A DNA stretch of 64,000 bases, taken from assembly GCA_963797485.1 (NCBI GenBank), contig CAWCPF010000002.1, positions 310,001-374,000 of the forward strand, in the 5' to 3' direction. The translations under genes were made by a program, and so were the position numbers. Source of the DNA: CAWAND01 sp963797485 (lineage in GTDB: Bacteria > Chloroflexota > Anaerolineae > Anaerolineales > E44-bin32). The notes beneath the pieces are model-generated. The model ran no database searches and was not told the DNA's origin. It was given only the letters and a program-made list of their open reading frames with translations. Positions 18,876-27,637 of the stretch are shown one piece after another. Positions within the stretch are counted from its first letter, which is position 1. Every line of letters begins with the position of its first letter.

Positions 18876-19355
18876 ATGGAAAAGAAGTACATCCAGGACT
18901 ACATGCCCAACAATGTTTGCTTTGGCTGCGGCAACCAAAACCCCGAAGGTCTGCATATCAAGAGCACCATCGAAGGGGAGGAGTGCGTCGCCGTCTGGAA
19001 CTCGCAGCCCAGGTTCCACGGGTGGGAGACCGTGATCAACGGCGGCATCCTGGCAACCTTGATCGACTGCCATTGCATGGCCACGGCCCTTTCGGCTGCG
19101 TATGAGGCGGAAGGACGCACGTGGGGATCCGAACCGGTCTACCGCTACGCTACCGGCACCATCACGGTGCGCTACATCAAGCCGACTCCCAACGACCGGC
19201 CGATCAGCCTGCGCGCCCGGCTGGTTGAAATGACCGGCCGAAAGAGCCGGGTGCACTGCGAGGTGTTTGTGGAGCGGGAGAAGACCGCCGAGGCTGACGT
19301 GCTGGCGGTACGGGTGATGGAGGGCCAGCCCGAAGACGACACGCCCTTCCAGTAG
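18876..19355 (+). CDS. PaaI-type hotdog thioesterase
   Basis: 159 residues from ATG 18876, chosen because AGGAG lies 6 nt upstream; the in-frame start at 18828 overlaps the preceding gene. Motifs: NVCFGCGNQNPEGLHIK, then FHGWETVINGGILATLIDCH, the hotdog helix with the catalytic region, and TVRYIKPTPNDRPISL. Such enzymes hydrolyse acyl-CoA. Placed last in the BMC operon it could recycle CoA from acetyl-CoA or remove dead-end thioesters, as no phosphotransacylase is visible in the locus. Membership of the operon is inference from spacing (44 nt). Confidence 0.85.
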   Translation: MEKKYIQDYMPNNVCFGCGNQNPEGLHIKSTIEGEECVAVWNSQPRFHGWETVINGGILATLIDCHCMATALSAAYEAEGRTWGSEPVYRYATGTITVRYIKPTPNDRPISLRARLVEMTGRKSRVHCEVFVEREKTAEADVLAVRVMEGQPEDDTPFQ

Positions 19356-19364
19356 GAACCTGGA

Positions 19365-19787
19365 TCACACCCCCATCAGGCGCGCGTATTCCACCCGAAT
19401 ACAGCGATTCTGAACCATTGGGACACCGGCCGCCCTGGCCGTGTCGCCGGCACGGCTGTCGGCAATGCCCAGTTGAGCCCAAATCCCCTTGAGCTTCGGC
19501 AGCCACGCCAGCGACTCATCGACCACCGCCTGCAAATCCGCCGAGGGACGAAAGATGTCGACCAGATCGATGGAGGCGGCAATTTCCTGCGGCAGCGCCT
19601 CCAGACTTGGGTAGGCCGGCAAGTCCATGATCGTGTCCGAGTGAGGATTGATGGGCACGATGGTGTACCCTTTTGACTGCATGTACTCAGTCACCGTCCG
19701 GCTGGTCTTGGAGGGGTCGCGCGACAACCCGACCACGGCGATGACGCGGCTTTGCTCCAAAATTTGGCGGATGGCTGTATCGTCCAT
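19365..19787 (-). CDS. CoA-binding (YccU-type) Rossmann protein
   Basis: 140 residues; start at the ATG of MDDTAIRQILEQSRVIAVVG. The GLSRDPSKTSRTVTEYMQSK and VPINPH motifs and the closing QNRCIRVEYARLMG are typical of the CoA_binding_2 family. Length matches. It converges on the BMC operon, its 3' end lying 9 nt from the thioesterase stop, and is divergent from comEC. Function in vivo is not well defined for the family; it binds a nucleotide cofactor, probably CoA. Confidence 0.9.
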   Translation of the reverse strand: MDDTAIRQILEQSRVIAVVGLSRDPSKTSRTVTEYMQSKGYTIVPINPHSDTIMDLPAYPSLEALPQEIAASIDLVDIFRPSADLQAVVDESLAWLPKLKGIWAQLGIADSRAGDTARAAGVPMVQNRCIRVEYARLMGV

Positions 19788-19883
19788 GCGCACAATCGAT
19801 CCTACTTGAACCCTGGTGCCCAAGACGGTTATCCTACCACCGGTCTCGCCGCGGCTTGGCGGGAGGCCGCTGGATAATGGCTC

Positions 19884-19889
19884 TATAAT
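19884..19889 (+). promoter_or_regulatory. Putative -10 box of comEC
   Basis: A perfect TATAAT in the divergent gap, 31 nt before the comEC ATG, which itself has a GAGGGGG ribosome site. No good -35 at the standard distance. Confidence 0.4.
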
Positions 19890-19920
19890 ACGAACACGCG
19901 TCCGCATTTGAGGGGGATCC

Positions 19921-22260
19921 ATGACGCTGTTCTGGCTGGGCCTGGGCTGGTTGGGGGGCATCGCCCTGTCGCCCGTGGCGGGCATCACCGCTCTTCAGTG
20001 GGCTGTGGTTGCCGGCCTGAACCTCCTGGCGGTCTTCGTCTTCCGCGCTCCACTTCACCAACGGTGGCTATTTGTGGTTTTTTTCACAATTTGCCTGGGC
20101 GCCTGGCGCGCCCAGGCGGCCACGCCGCGGCTGGACGACCAACATGTGAGCCGCTTCAACGACTTCAGCCGCCAGGTAACGCTGGTTGGGATCGTGGTTG
20201 GTCCGCCCGAAGTCCGCGACCGGTATGTGGCGCTGCAGATCGAGACCGAATCCATCCGCGCCGGGGAAGAGCCGCCGCGGCCCGCCCACGGACGGGTGCT
20301 GGTGGAGGCCGAGCGCTACCTGGAATGGTCCTACGGGGACCGGGTGGAAACCACGGGCTTCCTGCGCACCCCGTCGGAAGACGAGACCTTCTCGTACCGG
20401 GCTTACCTGGCCCGCCAGGAGGTCTTCTCGACCCTGCGTGCGCACCACACAATCCGGCTGCAGACCGGCCGGGCCAACCTGGCCCTCCAGTTGATTTACC
20501 GCCTAAGGGAGCGCCTGCACCTCACCGTCGAGCGCCTCTTCCCGGAGCCCGAGGCGGCCCTGCTCTCCGGCATCCTGCTGGGGATCGAAGGCGGCATCAG
20601 CCCCCAGGTCGAAGCGGCGTTCAATGCCACGTCCACGACCCACATCATTGCCATTTCGGGGTTCAATATCACCATCGTGGCGGGCTTGTTTCTGGGCCTG
20701 TTCAGCCGCGTGTTGGGCACACGCCGGGCGGTCTTCGCCGCCGGCGCCGGCATCCTGCTTTATACGATCCTGGTCGGCGCCAGCCCGGCCGTCGTGCGCG
20801 CCGCCGTCATGGGAGGTCTGGCGCTGATGGCGCTCCAATTGGGCCGCCGCTCGTTCGCCATGGCTTCCTTGGCCGCCTCAGCCATTTTGATGACCGCCGT
20901 CGACCCCGACGTGCTCCTGGATGTGGGTTTCCAGCTTTCCTTCGCCGCCACCCTGGGACTGGTCTTGTATGCCGATCCGCTTCGGCGGTCCTTCGAAGGC
21001 TGGTTGCAGACGCGCTGGGCCCTGGCGCCCGAGCGGGCCAGCGGCCTGGCCCAACCGGTGGGGGAGTATTTCCTCTTCACCCTGGCGGCCCAGGTCACCA
21101 CGCTGCCCTTGATGGTGGTCTACTTCAACCGTCTGTCCCTCGTATCGCTGTTGGCCAATCCCGCCATTCTCCCGGCTCAACCCGCGGTGATGGTTCTGGG
21201 AGGCGCCGCCACGCTGGCCGGCTCCGTGTGGCTTCCGGCCGGACGGCTGCTCGCCTTGGCCGCCTGGCCGTTTGCCGCCTACACCATCCGGATGGTTTCC
21301 TGGTTTGCCCACCTGCCGGCCGCCAGCCTGGGACTGCCTCATCTGAGCCCGCTCTGGGCATTGGCGTTCTACGGGCTGCTTTTCGGGGCCACAGCGCTGG
21401 CAAAGCTGCCGAACCTGCCGCGCCCCCGCTGGTCCGCCCTCCCGGCTGGGCTGTCCCTGGCAACCCTCAGCCTGACGACCTTTCTGGTGTGGAGCAGCGC
21501 TCTGCATCGCCCCGACGGCCGCCTCCACGTGCAGGTGATCGATACGCATGGCGGGCAGGCCGTGTTAGTGACCTCTCCAGGCGGACGCCAGGTGCTGGTC
21601 AATGGTGGATCGAGCCCGATAAGCCTTGGTGAAGCTCTCGGCGAAAGGCTGCCACCCTTCCAAAGGGACCTGGACTGGCTGGTGGTCGCCAGCTCCCAGG
21701 ACAGCGATCTGAGCGGGTTGAGCGACCTCACCGACCGTTTCGGCGTTGCCAACGTCATGGCCGATGAGTTGGCTGCCTCCGGGCCGGCCAGCGCCATGCT
21801 GTCAGGACTGCGACAATCCGGCGTTCCGCTCCAAGAGCTCGCCGATGGCACGGCGGCGGCCCTGGGCGCGGAAGCGCGTCTGGTGATTGAGAGGCCTGCC
21901 GGGGGCGAGGCCATTGTCCAAGTCTCCCAGGTTCGAGCCGGCTTCCTGATCCTCGCCGGATCACAGTTGGAAGGCTTGGACAACTCGACCTTGCAAGGGC
22001 TGGCCCCAGTGTCGGCGGTCATCCTGCGGCAGGCGGCCGATGTGTCGCCGGAGGCCGCCTTGCGGCTGGCCCGCCTCAACCCTGTCCTAATCGTGATTTC
22101 CGCCCAGCCCGGGGACCCGGCCAGCCTGCCGTCTCAGGCGCTCCTGACCGCGTTCCCCGGCCGGCTGCTCCGAACGGACGCCCAGGGCACGATTGAACTG
22201 ACAACCGACGGGACGCGGCTGTGGGCGGCCGTCGAACGCACCCCACACAGTGTGCCGTGA
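19921..22260 (+). CDS. comEC: ComEC/Rec2 DNA-uptake channel with a degenerate metallo-hydrolase domain
   Basis: 779 residues. N-terminal membrane helices and an OB-like DUF4131 domain (about 60-190), then the Competence domain with ALLSGILLGIEGGI and HIIAISGFNITIVAGL and about ten helices, ending near residue 500. It transports single-stranded DNA across the inner membrane. The C-terminal metallo-beta-lactamase-like domain (VQVIDTHGGQAVLVTSPGG onward) has lost its metal ligands: where family members read SHxDxDHxGG this one reads ASSQDSDLSG. Whether the organism is transformable is not shown; no comEA lies nearby. Confidence 0.92.
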   Translation: MTLFWLGLGWLGGIALSPVAGITALQWAVVAGLNLLAVFVFRAPLHQRWLFVVFFTICLGAWRAQAATPRLDDQHVSRFNDFSRQVTLVGIVVGPPEVRDRYVALQIETESIRAGEEPPRPAHGRVLVEAERYLEWSYGDRVETTGFLRTPSEDETFSYRAYLARQEVFSTLRAHHTIRLQTGRANLALQLIYRLRERLHLTVERLFPEPEAALLSGILLGIEGGISPQVEAAFNATSTTHIIAISGFNITIVAGLFLGLFSRVLGTRRAVFAAGAGILLYTILVGASPAVVRAAVMGGLALMALQLGRRSFAMASLAASAILMTAVDPDVLLDVGFQLSFAATLGLVLYADPLRRSFEGWLQTRWALAPERASGLAQPVGEYFLFTLAAQVTTLPLMVVYFNRLSLVSLLANPAILPAQPAVMVLGGAATLAGSVWLPAGRLLALAAWPFAAYTIRMVSWFAHLPAASLGLPHLSPLWALAFYGLLFGATALAKLPNLPRPRWSALPAGLSLATLSLTTFLVWSSALHRPDGRLHVQVIDTHGGQAVLVTSPGGRQVLVNGGSSPISLGEALGERLPPFQRDLDWLVVASSQDSDLSGLSDLTDRFGVANVMADELAASGPASAMLSGLRQSGVPLQELADGTAAALGAEARLVIERPAGGEAIVQVSQVRAGFLILAGSQLEGLDNSTLQGLAPVSAVILRQAADVSPEAALRLARLNPVLIVISAQPGDPASLPSQALLTAFPGRLLRTDAQGTIELTTDGTRLWAAVERTPHSVP

Positions 22261-22321
22261 TGTGGACCATGACCGGGGGTTGCGCCTAAAACGGGTTGAA
22301 AGACGGGGGCCTTGTCGGCGG

Positions 22322-22600
22322 TTAGGTGTGGATCCCGAACTCCCCCACCGCCTGGACATCGATTGGGACTCCGTCGATCTCCCGGGGCAGGGAATCCTCC
22401 GGCCGCAGCTCGGCGGTTGGGACCTTCTCCCGAACCATGACCACGATGGCCACCTGGCGCGTCGGCTTCCCGCCGGTCTGACGGAAACCGACACCCACCC
22501 CGACAACGTTGGCGCGCGCCAGCAGCTCCGACTCGTGAGTCTCCTTCACCTGTCGGGCACGCTCGAGCTGATCGGTGAAAGGCTCGCCGGCGGCGCTCAC
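22322..22600 (-). CDS. Stand-alone copy of the N-terminal domain of the adjacent protease
   Basis: 92 residues from GTG 22600, overlapping the protease stop (GTGA). The segment NVVGVGVGFRQTGGKPTRQV to IDVQAVGE aligns with residues about 22-80 of the upstream protease (NVVGVGRGFKVVQGRSTGQM to TDVVEVGE). It therefore encodes the same alpha/beta domain without a catalytic part. It may act in trans as an inhibitor, folding helper or targeting partner; that is inference. No signal peptide. Confidence 0.75.
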   Translation of the reverse strand: MSAAGEPFTDQLERARQVKETHESELLARANVVGVGVGFRQTGGKPTRQVAIVVMVREKVPTAELRPEDSLPREIDGVPIDVQAVGEFGIHT

Positions 22601-23604
22601 AAATCCACCTGCAGCGCCTCAAGCACCTGGTCAATCGGGTTGTAGATCGTCGCCTGATCCGAACCGGCAAACAAGAGCCCAACCGCATGCATCGAGTCCC
22701 CGGCGACCAGCAGCGAGCCAGAATTGCCCGGCTGGGACATGGGACTGCTGATGATCTGGCCGTCGAAGCGGGCTTTCTTGCCCGTTCCGTAGCCCACGGT
22801 GACGGTCGCGTCCATCACGCTGATCTGCCCGATAGTGAACCCTGTGGTGCGTCCGGATTTTCGGACCGACAGCCCCAACTCGGCCGGACGCGTGCCGGCC
22901 ACAGCCCCGATTTCCAGGACCTCGGGGGTGATTGAGCCAGGGTCGACCGGGGACGCCACGGCGGCATCGACGGCGTTCGAGGCTCCCGGATCGGTGTAAT
23001 ACGCTTGCAGCCGATGTTTCGATCCCAGGCCGCGGGCGAGGCTGTTGCCCAGCCAGGCCACGGCTTTGGCGATCGAGCACGAGGCCGGGGCGACGGTGAA
23101 CTGGATGGGCACAAAGCGGGTCAGGTGCGCGAGCGTGTCCGTTTCGGCCTGCCCGCCATCGGCGACACCTGGCTGCAGGATGGCGTCCCCAATCAGGCCG
23201 TCATTGCTGTTGGCGAGCACATGATTGTTCGACAGGATCAGCGCTTCCCCCGTGGCGCGGTCGTGGACCACGGCCCCAAAGGTTCCGGCCGTGATCTGGT
23301 AGTGGCCGAGGCTGACCCCGGGCGGTGCCGGCCGCCAGCGTTCGGTGCGGGTCGGCTGAGCCACCAGTTCCCCGACCTCGACGACGTCGGTCTCGACGCC
23401 GTCCAGCACCTTCGGCACGGCGGAAAGCGTCTCCAGCGCGGCCTGGGGTACCTTCCGGCGCACCAGCACAACCACGCACATCTGGCCGGTACTGCGGCCC
23501 TGAACCACTTTGAAACCGCGCCCGACGCCGACGACGTTCATCTTATTCATGAGTGCGGGTGTGTGTTTGGCCTGGGCCAGCGAAACGGATTGAATGTCCG
23601 CCAT
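22597..23604 (-). CDS. Trypsin-like serine protease, cytosolic
   Basis: 335 residues. N-terminal domain (1-85) as in the next gene, then a chymotrypsin-fold domain with a full triad: His in LILSNNHVLANS, Asp in SNAVDAAVAS, and Ser in SQPGNSGSLLV. No signal peptide or membrane helix is seen, so it probably acts in the cytoplasm. It is followed by the short paralogous domain gene with a 4-nt overlap. The substrate is unknown. Confidence 0.85.
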   Translation of the reverse strand: MADIQSVSLAQAKHTPALMNKMNVVGVGRGFKVVQGRSTGQMCVVVLVRRKVPQAALETLSAVPKVLDGVETDVVEVGELVAQPTRTERWRPAPPGVSLGHYQITAGTFGAVVHDRATGEALILSNNHVLANSNDGLIGDAILQPGVADGGQAETDTLAHLTRFVPIQFTVAPASCSIAKAVAWLGNSLARGLGSKHRLQAYYTDPGASNAVDAAVASPVDPGSITPEVLEIGAVAGTRPAELGLSVRKSGRTTGFTIGQISVMDATVTVGYGTGKKARFDGQIISSPMSQPGNSGSLLVAGDSMHAVGLLFAGSDQATIYNPIDQVLEALQVDL

Positions 23605-23657
23605 GGGACCGCCTCCCTCGAATCGGGTCTTGTGTTTGGCTCAGATGGCCGCCGGCG

Positions 23658-24350
23658 CTAGGCCTTGGTGATCAGGCGGGCCGACAACCATACGCCCAGA
23701 TCGGAAATGCACTGGCGGGTGACTTCGTGGCCCATCGGATACTCGCGAAAGACCACCTCAGCGCCCATATCTATGAGCCGCTCGCGGGCTTCGACCGCCT
23801 GCTCAATCGGCACAACCTCGTCCTGTGTTCCATGCGCCATGAAGAAGGGGAGCCCCTTGAGCGCCATGCGGCCGGCCAAATGCCGGGAAACGGGGCTGGT
23901 GCTGACCAGGAGCTCTTCCGGAAAGCGGGCGCCAAGGAGCATGACCCCGGCCAGCGTTCCGGGTTGCGTCAGGGCCACCAACAGGGCCAGTGTGGCGCCC
24001 TGCCCGAAACCCATGATATACACCCGGCGCACGTCGGCGCGATAGTGCAGGGCGGCGGTTTCGATGAACTGGATAAGCTTCTGACGGCTGCCCTCGGCCG
24101 TCGCCGGGCGCGCCCGCGCCCCGCCCACCGTGAACTGCAGTTCAAACCACGAGAACCGTTCTGGCCCTATGGTGTATGGACCACGCAGGCTGAGCACGTG
24201 AAAACGCCCATCCAAACCTTGGGTCAGGCCGAACAGGTCCCGCTCCTGGCCGCCGACGTCATGCAGCAGGACCAGAAGAGGCGGTGGGCCAAGCGGCCGT
24301 TCGGCCGGCGGCTGGCCAACATGTGCCAATGGCAGCGCTTTGAGGAGCAT
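23658..24350 (-). CDS. Esterase/phospholipase-family alpha/beta hydrolase lacking the nucleophile Ser
   Basis: 230 residues of the phospholipase/carboxylesterase (YpfH/AbhydrolaseII) type: LLVLLHDVGGQERDLFGL oxyanion region, HGTQDEVVP with the acid residue, and YPMGHEV with the His. The nucleophile elbow reads GFGQGA instead of GFSQGA, a Gly codon (GGG) in place of Ser. If the base call is correct the enzyme is inactive or has been repurposed. It lies 53 nt upstream-side of the protease gene on the same strand and may be co-transcribed with it. Confidence 0.8.
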   Translation of the reverse strand: MLLKALPLAHVGQPPAERPLGPPPLLVLLHDVGGQERDLFGLTQGLDGRFHVLSLRGPYTIGPERFSWFELQFTVGGARARPATAEGSRQKLIQFIETAALHYRADVRRVYIMGFGQGATLALLVALTQPGTLAGVMLLGARFPEELLVSTSPVSRHLAGRMALKGLPFFMAHGTQDEVVPIEQAVEARERLIDMGAEVVFREYPMGHEVTRQCISDLGVWLSARLITKA

Positions 24351-24563
24351 GGCTGGACACTCGCTGTCCGATTGAGCCGTGAAGTCTGTGCCGCGGTCCC
24401 GGGGGCCGGCGCTCCCGGAGGCTGGTTGCTAGGATAACACACGGGCCGCCGGGGCGCCCCTGGCCCGTCTGGCCTATGCAACGCGCGCCTTGGTTCTGGA
24501 CGCCGCGCGGCGAATGGCGTATAGTCAGCCGCAAGAGCTTTTAGGTGGGAAGGAGGCGGATCG

Positions 24564-25151
24564 ATGGAAAACATTCGCAAAGATTTCAACACGCTCACGC
24601 TCGTCACCATCCCGATGGCCATCGCACTCAACATCGTCGTGGGACAGCTGGTGTATGCCCTCAAGATCCCCCTGTATCTCGACTCGATCGGCACGGTGTT
24701 GGTCGGCGTGCTGGCGGGAGGCTGGGCCGGCGCGCTGACCGGGCTGCTGGCCAATCTGATCTGGGGATTGACCGGCCTCAACGTGGCCTACGCACCATTC
24801 GCGGCGGTGGCGGCCGTCATCGGGCTTATGGCAGGGTTGTTCAGCGATCTGGGCTGGATCAAACGCTGGTGGAAGGTCCTGCTGGCCGGCCTGATCACCG
24901 GCCTGGTGGCCGCCACGCTGTCTGCGCCGATTTCCGCCTACGTTTTCGGGGGTGTGACCGGCAGCGGGACCGACGTGCTGGTGGCCTTCTTCCGCGGCAT
25001 CGGGCTCGGCATTCTGCCGTCCAGCTTCGCCCAGGGCGTTTCGTCCGATCCGCTTGACAAAGCCGTGACTTTTCTTCTCGTCTGGCTGGTCGTTCGAGCC
25101 CTGCCCAAGCGAATTCTGGCCCGCTATTCGAGGGCGGACAAACTGAGCTGA
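24564..25151 (+). CDS. ECF transporter substrate-binding S component
   Basis: 195 residues with about five or six membrane helices. The region VGVLAGGWAGALTGLLANLI is typical of S components. ATG 24564 has GGAAGGAGG 10 nt upstream; a possible -10 (TATAGT, 24520-24525) precedes it. The substrate cannot be read from sequence. It heads a cassette S-T-A-A followed by a PfkB kinase, which suggests that the imported molecule is a phosphorylatable sugar, nucleoside or vitamin precursor. No riboswitch is visible in the short leader. Confidence 0.85.
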   Translation: MENIRKDFNTLTLVTIPMAIALNIVVGQLVYALKIPLYLDSIGTVLVGVLAGGWAGALTGLLANLIWGLTGLNVAYAPFAAVAAVIGLMAGLFSDLGWIKRWWKVLLAGLITGLVAATLSAPISAYVFGGVTGSGTDVLVAFFRGIGLGILPSSFAQGVSSDPLDKAVTFLLVWLVVRALPKRILARYSRADKLS

Positions 25152-25197
25152 AGCCCCTCTCCTGCAGGCCGGCGGCACAACCCTCCGGGCGGCGGCG

Positions 25198-25981
25198 ATG
25201 ACCCAATCACTCAGCCTATACGTCCCCCGCCAGAGCGGCCTGCACCGCCTCAATCCGCTCACCAAGCTCACGTTGGCTGGCTTCCTGCTGGTGGCCAGTC
25301 TGGCCCTGCCATGGGCCTGGTCCACCTATGCCCTGCTGGCGTTTCCCGTCCTGCCTCTGGCCGCGTGGGGACGGATTCTCCGGTCGCTGTTAACAAATGT
25401 CTGGCGCGTCAGCCTGCCGTTCGCCGTCTCGGTCTTTTTGATCCAGGGGCTGTTCTGGCATGGCGGCACACCAGTGTTCGCCCTGGGTCCACTGTCGTTC
25501 AAGCATGAAGGCCTGGTGTTCGCCGTGGCCAGCACCGGCCGCATTCTGCTGGTCGTATCCAGCTTCCTACTGCTGTTCCTCTCAACTCGGCCCGACCTGC
25601 TCATGATCTCGCTGAGCCAACGGGGCCTGCCCGCCAGCCTGACCTACATCGTCCTGGCCACAGTCCAGATCATCCCCCGCTTTCAAGCCCGGGCGGCCAC
25701 GATCCTGGCGGCGCAGCAATCGCGGGCTTGAGATCGTCGGCGGCCTGCGCCACCGAGCACGCGCCCTGATCCCGCTCGTCGGCCCCTTGATCTTGGGAAG
25801 CATCGTGGATGTCGAGCAGCGGGCAATCGCGCTGGAGGCACGGGGTTTCAGCCGTACCGGACCCAAGACCAGCCTGATCAGCGTCGAAGACAGCCCGCCT
25901 CAAGCCTTTGCCCGGGTGGTTCTGGGATTGGGCGCTCTGGCCGCCATCGCCTGGCGCGGATTTGTGATTTTCTTCACATGA
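25198..25981 (+). CDS. ecfT: ECF transporter transmembrane component EcfT (one frameshift)
   Basis: About 260 residues read across the GGG run 25724-25726, where one G is extra: frame 1 ends at LAAQQSRA and frame 2 continues GLEIVGGLRHRARALIPL. Membrane helices span residues about 25-130 and 225-250. The coupling motifs with Ala-Arg-Gly are present (ALEARGFSRTG; the first is in RAATILAAQQSRG). It starts at ATG 25198 and its stop overlaps the next ATG (ATGA). Confidence 0.85.
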
Positions 25982-26832
25982 TCGTCGTCGAGGGGCTGAC
26001 CTACGCCTACCCGGCAACCGATGCCCCGGCGTTGGTGGGATTGAGTTTCGAAATCGCCCCGGGCCAGTTCGCCGCCGTCGTCGGCGCCAACGGCGCCGGC
26101 AAGACCACGCTATGCTACGCGCTGGCGGGCTACATGCCGGCCTTCTTTCGCGGCGAGGTGCAGGGGTCAATACGCGTGGCTGGCCGCAACGTGGTCGAGA
26201 CGCCTCTGGCAGAACTTGGGGGCGTAATCGGCCTGGTTTTCGACAATCCCTTCAATCAAATAACCGGCGCCCGTTTCAGCGTGCGCGAAGAGGTGGCTTT
26301 CGGGTTGGAGAACCTGGCTGTACCGCGTGAAGAAATGATCCCCCGGGTTGAGGCCATGCTGGCCCTGACCGGCTTGTCCGATCTGGCCGACCGATCGCCC
26401 TACGATCTTTCCGGCGGCCAGCAGCAGCGGCTGGCGCTAGCCTCGATCATGGTCATGGCGCCGCAAGTCCTGATCCTGGACGAACCGACCTCGCAGCTCG
26501 ATCCCCAAGGCACACGGGAGGTCTTCGAGACGCTGGGGCGGTTGACGGCCGGCGGTCAGACCACGGTCGTTCTCACCGAACACAAGCTCGAATGGGTGGC
26601 CGCCTTTGCCGACCGAGTACTGGTGCTGGACCACGGCCGCCTGGCAGCCGACGGCGCGCCGAGTGCCGTCCTGGGATCCCAACACATCGAACAACTCGGT
26701 GTGACTCCCACCCGCTACACCCAGGCCGCATGGCGAATCATAGAACGAGGCTGGGCGGTTGGCGCGCAGGAACCGCCGGTGACGCTCGAACAGGCGGAGG
26801 TGTATTTTGGACGGCGTGCCGCTCAAAGTTGA
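25978..26832 (+). CDS. ecfA1: ECF transporter ATPase, first subunit
   Basis: 284 residues. Walker A VGANGAGKTTL, Q loop FDNPFNQITG, signature LSGGQQQRLALA, Walker B VLILDEPTSQLD, switch His in LTEHK. All catalytic motifs are intact. Its 3' end overlaps the second ATPase by 26 nt. It powers the transporter together with the degenerate second subunit. Confidence 0.93.
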   Translation: MIVVEGLTYAYPATDAPALVGLSFEIAPGQFAAVVGANGAGKTTLCYALAGYMPAFFRGEVQGSIRVAGRNVVETPLAELGGVIGLVFDNPFNQITGARFSVREEVAFGLENLAVPREEMIPRVEAMLALTGLSDLADRSPYDLSGGQQQRLALASIMVMAPQVLILDEPTSQLDPQGTREVFETLGRLTAGGQTTVVLTEHKLEWVAAFADRVLVLDHGRLAADGAPSAVLGSQHIEQLGVTPTRYTQAAWRIIERGWAVGAQEPPVTLEQAEVYFGRRAAQS

Positions 26833-27637
26833 AGCTCTGAGCTTCACCTACCCATCCGGGGTGACGGCCCTTGAAAACATCGACCTGGCCTTCGAACCGG
26901 GCGAGGCGGTTGCGCTGCTGGGCGAAAACGGCGCCGGCAAGACGACCCTAGCCAAGCACCTGAATGGCTTGCTCAAGCCCACCCGCGGCCGCGTGCTCGT
27001 AGGAAGTTGGGATACACTCGAGCGCTCGGTGGCGGAGCTTTCCCGCCGCGTGGGCTATGCCTTCCAGAACCCGGATGAGCAGTTGTTTGAGCGCAGTTTG
27101 CGGGCGGAATTGGCCTTTGGGCCGCGCAACTTGGGACTGGACGAAAGCCTGGTCCGCGACCAGGTCGACCAGACACTCGACCTGATCGGGCTGCGCGCCC
27201 AAGCCGAGTGGCATCCATATGACCTGCACGCGTCGGAGCGAAAGCTTCTCGCCCTGGGCGCGATCCTGGCGATGGGCACGCCGGTCGTGGTCATCGATGA
27301 ACCCACAACCGGGCAGGACGCCCGTGGTGTGGCACGCTTGGGGACCATCCTGGATCAACTCAAGCGGGAGGGCCGCACGATCATCACCATCAGCCATGAT
27401 GTGGATTTTGCCGCCGAGCACTTCAACCGGCTGTTGGTCATGGCCGCGGGACGGATCGTCGCCGACGGATCCCCGCAGGACGTGTTCTCGCAGTCCAAAG
27501 CGCTGGCTGCGGCAGCCATCCGGCCTCCCCAACTGGTTCGCCTGGCCCTCGCCCTGGGGATGGAGCCCGCGCCGATGACGGTAGAGGCGTTCGTGGACCG
27601 CTGGCACACGCGCCCTGCGAATGGAGGCCCCTGGTGA
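26807..27637 (+). CDS. ecfA2: ECF transporter ATPase, second subunit with altered signature
   Basis: 276 residues from TTG 26807 (GGCGGAGG site upstream). Walker A LGENGAGKTTL, Q loop FQNPDEQLFERSL (typical of Ecf ATPases), Walker B VVVIDEPTTGQD, switch His in TISHDVDF. The ABC signature is changed to DLHASERKLLALG in place of LSGGQ, so only one of the two composite ATP sites is canonical, an arrangement seen in heterodimeric ABC ATPases. Its 3' end overlaps the kinase gene by 4 nt. Confidence 0.9.
   Translation: MDGVPLKVEALSFTYPSGVTALENIDLAFEPGEAVALLGENGAGKTTLAKHLNGLLKPTRGRVLVGSWDTLERSVAELSRRVGYAFQNPDEQLFERSLRAELAFGPRNLGLDESLVRDQVDQTLDLIGLRAQAEWHPYDLHASERKLLALGAILAMGTPVVVIDEPTTGQDARGVARLGTILDQLKREGRTIITISHDVDFAAEHFNRLLVMAAGRIVADGSPQDVFSQSKALAAAAIRPPQLVRLALALGMEPAPMTVEAFVDRWHTRPANGGPW

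Noticed and set aside
25963..25978. TGTGA-N6-TCACA match near the ecfT/ecfA junction
   Set aside because: It lies within coding sequence and differs from the two intergenic sites in its spacer; probably chance.
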